41,488 bases of DNA, from positions 1 to 41,488 of the forward strand of contig JBGVMW010000026.1 in assembly GCA_045125095.1 (NCBI GenBank), read 5' to 3'. Position 1 is the stretch's first letter, and every line of letters starts with the position of its first letter. Shown in pieces: positions 41,468 to 41,488 of this stretch. The translations under genes were made by a program, and so were the position numbers. The DNA comes from JBGVMW01 sp045125095 (lineage in GTDB: Bacteria; Bacillota; Clostridia; Lachnospirales; Lachnospiraceae). The notes under the pieces were generated by a model. That model saw only the letters and a program-made list of their open reading frames with translations. It ran no database searches and was not told where the DNA came from.

Positions 41468-41488
41468 AGGCTGTAAAATACACAGCCT
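41468..41488. terminator. Hairpin at the window edge, possible terminator
   Basis: AGGCTGT/ACAGCCT arms (7 bp, loop 7) at the last bases. On the minus strand no T-run follows; on the plus strand the tail is outside the window. Confidence 0.3.

Noticed and set aside
1..41488. tRNA, rRNA, CRISPR arrays, prophage or transposase genes
   Set aside because: Gaps were read on both strands; no cloverleaf, no regularly spaced direct repeats and no recognisable integrase or transposase were found.

Overview
The window looks like chromosomal DNA of a low-GC, endospore-forming anaerobe of the class Clostridia, most likely Lachnospiraceae. Supporting signs are spoIIAA-spoIIAB-sigF, spoVAA/AB/AC/AD/AE, AddAB instead of RecBCD, a T-box ahead of valS, a [FeFe]-hydrogenase maturase (HydF), a family II pyrophosphatase, and a GH31 alpha-glucosidase of the type known from gut Blautia/Ruminococcus. 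The taxonomic call is inference; there is no rRNA. I see no tRNA, rRNA, CRISPR array, transposase or prophage gene. Most genes lie on the minus strand, so transcription mainly runs right to left.

Layout, left to right. (1) 1-600: no gene, but two long inverted repeats that fold best as plus-strand RNA. (2) 653-5681 (-): housekeeping operon ppaC, flavin reductase, class A penicillin-binding protein, YigZ, with a sigma-A promoter and a terminator. (3) 5709-6293: AT-rich gap with a candidate small RNA and a pair of facing DnaA-box-like sites. (4) 6294-9625 (-): spoIIAA-spoIIAB-sigF followed by a membrane-anchored GH25 muramidase and a HAD phosphatase. (5) 9897-12765 (-): folC, an unlisted 46-residue protein, and a zinc-ribbon/TPR membrane protein. 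(6) 12941-17328 (-): a compact Tad/type IVb-pilus-like operon made of a CpaF/TadA-type ATPase, one large membrane platform protein, and a run of tiny membrane proteins. Four of these share an N-terminal E-Y-G motif like mature Flp pilin but have no leader peptide. Two of the four (34 and 47 residues) are too short for ordinary gene calling. (7) 17730-24873 (-): addB-addA. (8) 25078-28216 (-): T-box-regulated valS. (9) 28226-30063 (-): TPM-domain protein plus zinc-ribbon membrane protein. (10) 30204-41316: a scattered spoVA locus. spoVAA-AB-AC and a 64-residue protein lie at the right end. spoVAD is about 5.7 kb away, beyond a MocR-type regulator, hydF, an Ig-like secreted protein and a chemoreceptor. 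spoVAE is separated again by a GH31 alpha-glucosidase.

How the parts work together: the SpoIIA cluster sets forespore-specific sigma-F activity. SpoVA proteins move dipicolinic acid into the spore and release it on germination. spoVAE has its own near-perfect sigma-G promoter, which fits its separation from the other spoVA genes. The GH31 gene inside this locus has a vegetative sigma-A promoter and two CcpA/LacI-like operators, so it looks like an unrelated catabolic gene placed among spore genes.

The most unusual items are the leaderless Flp-like operon without a prepilin peptidase, the structured repeats at 57-469, and a family of hairpins that begin at the U-tracts of rho-independent terminators (T5-ATATACYAG-like motif).
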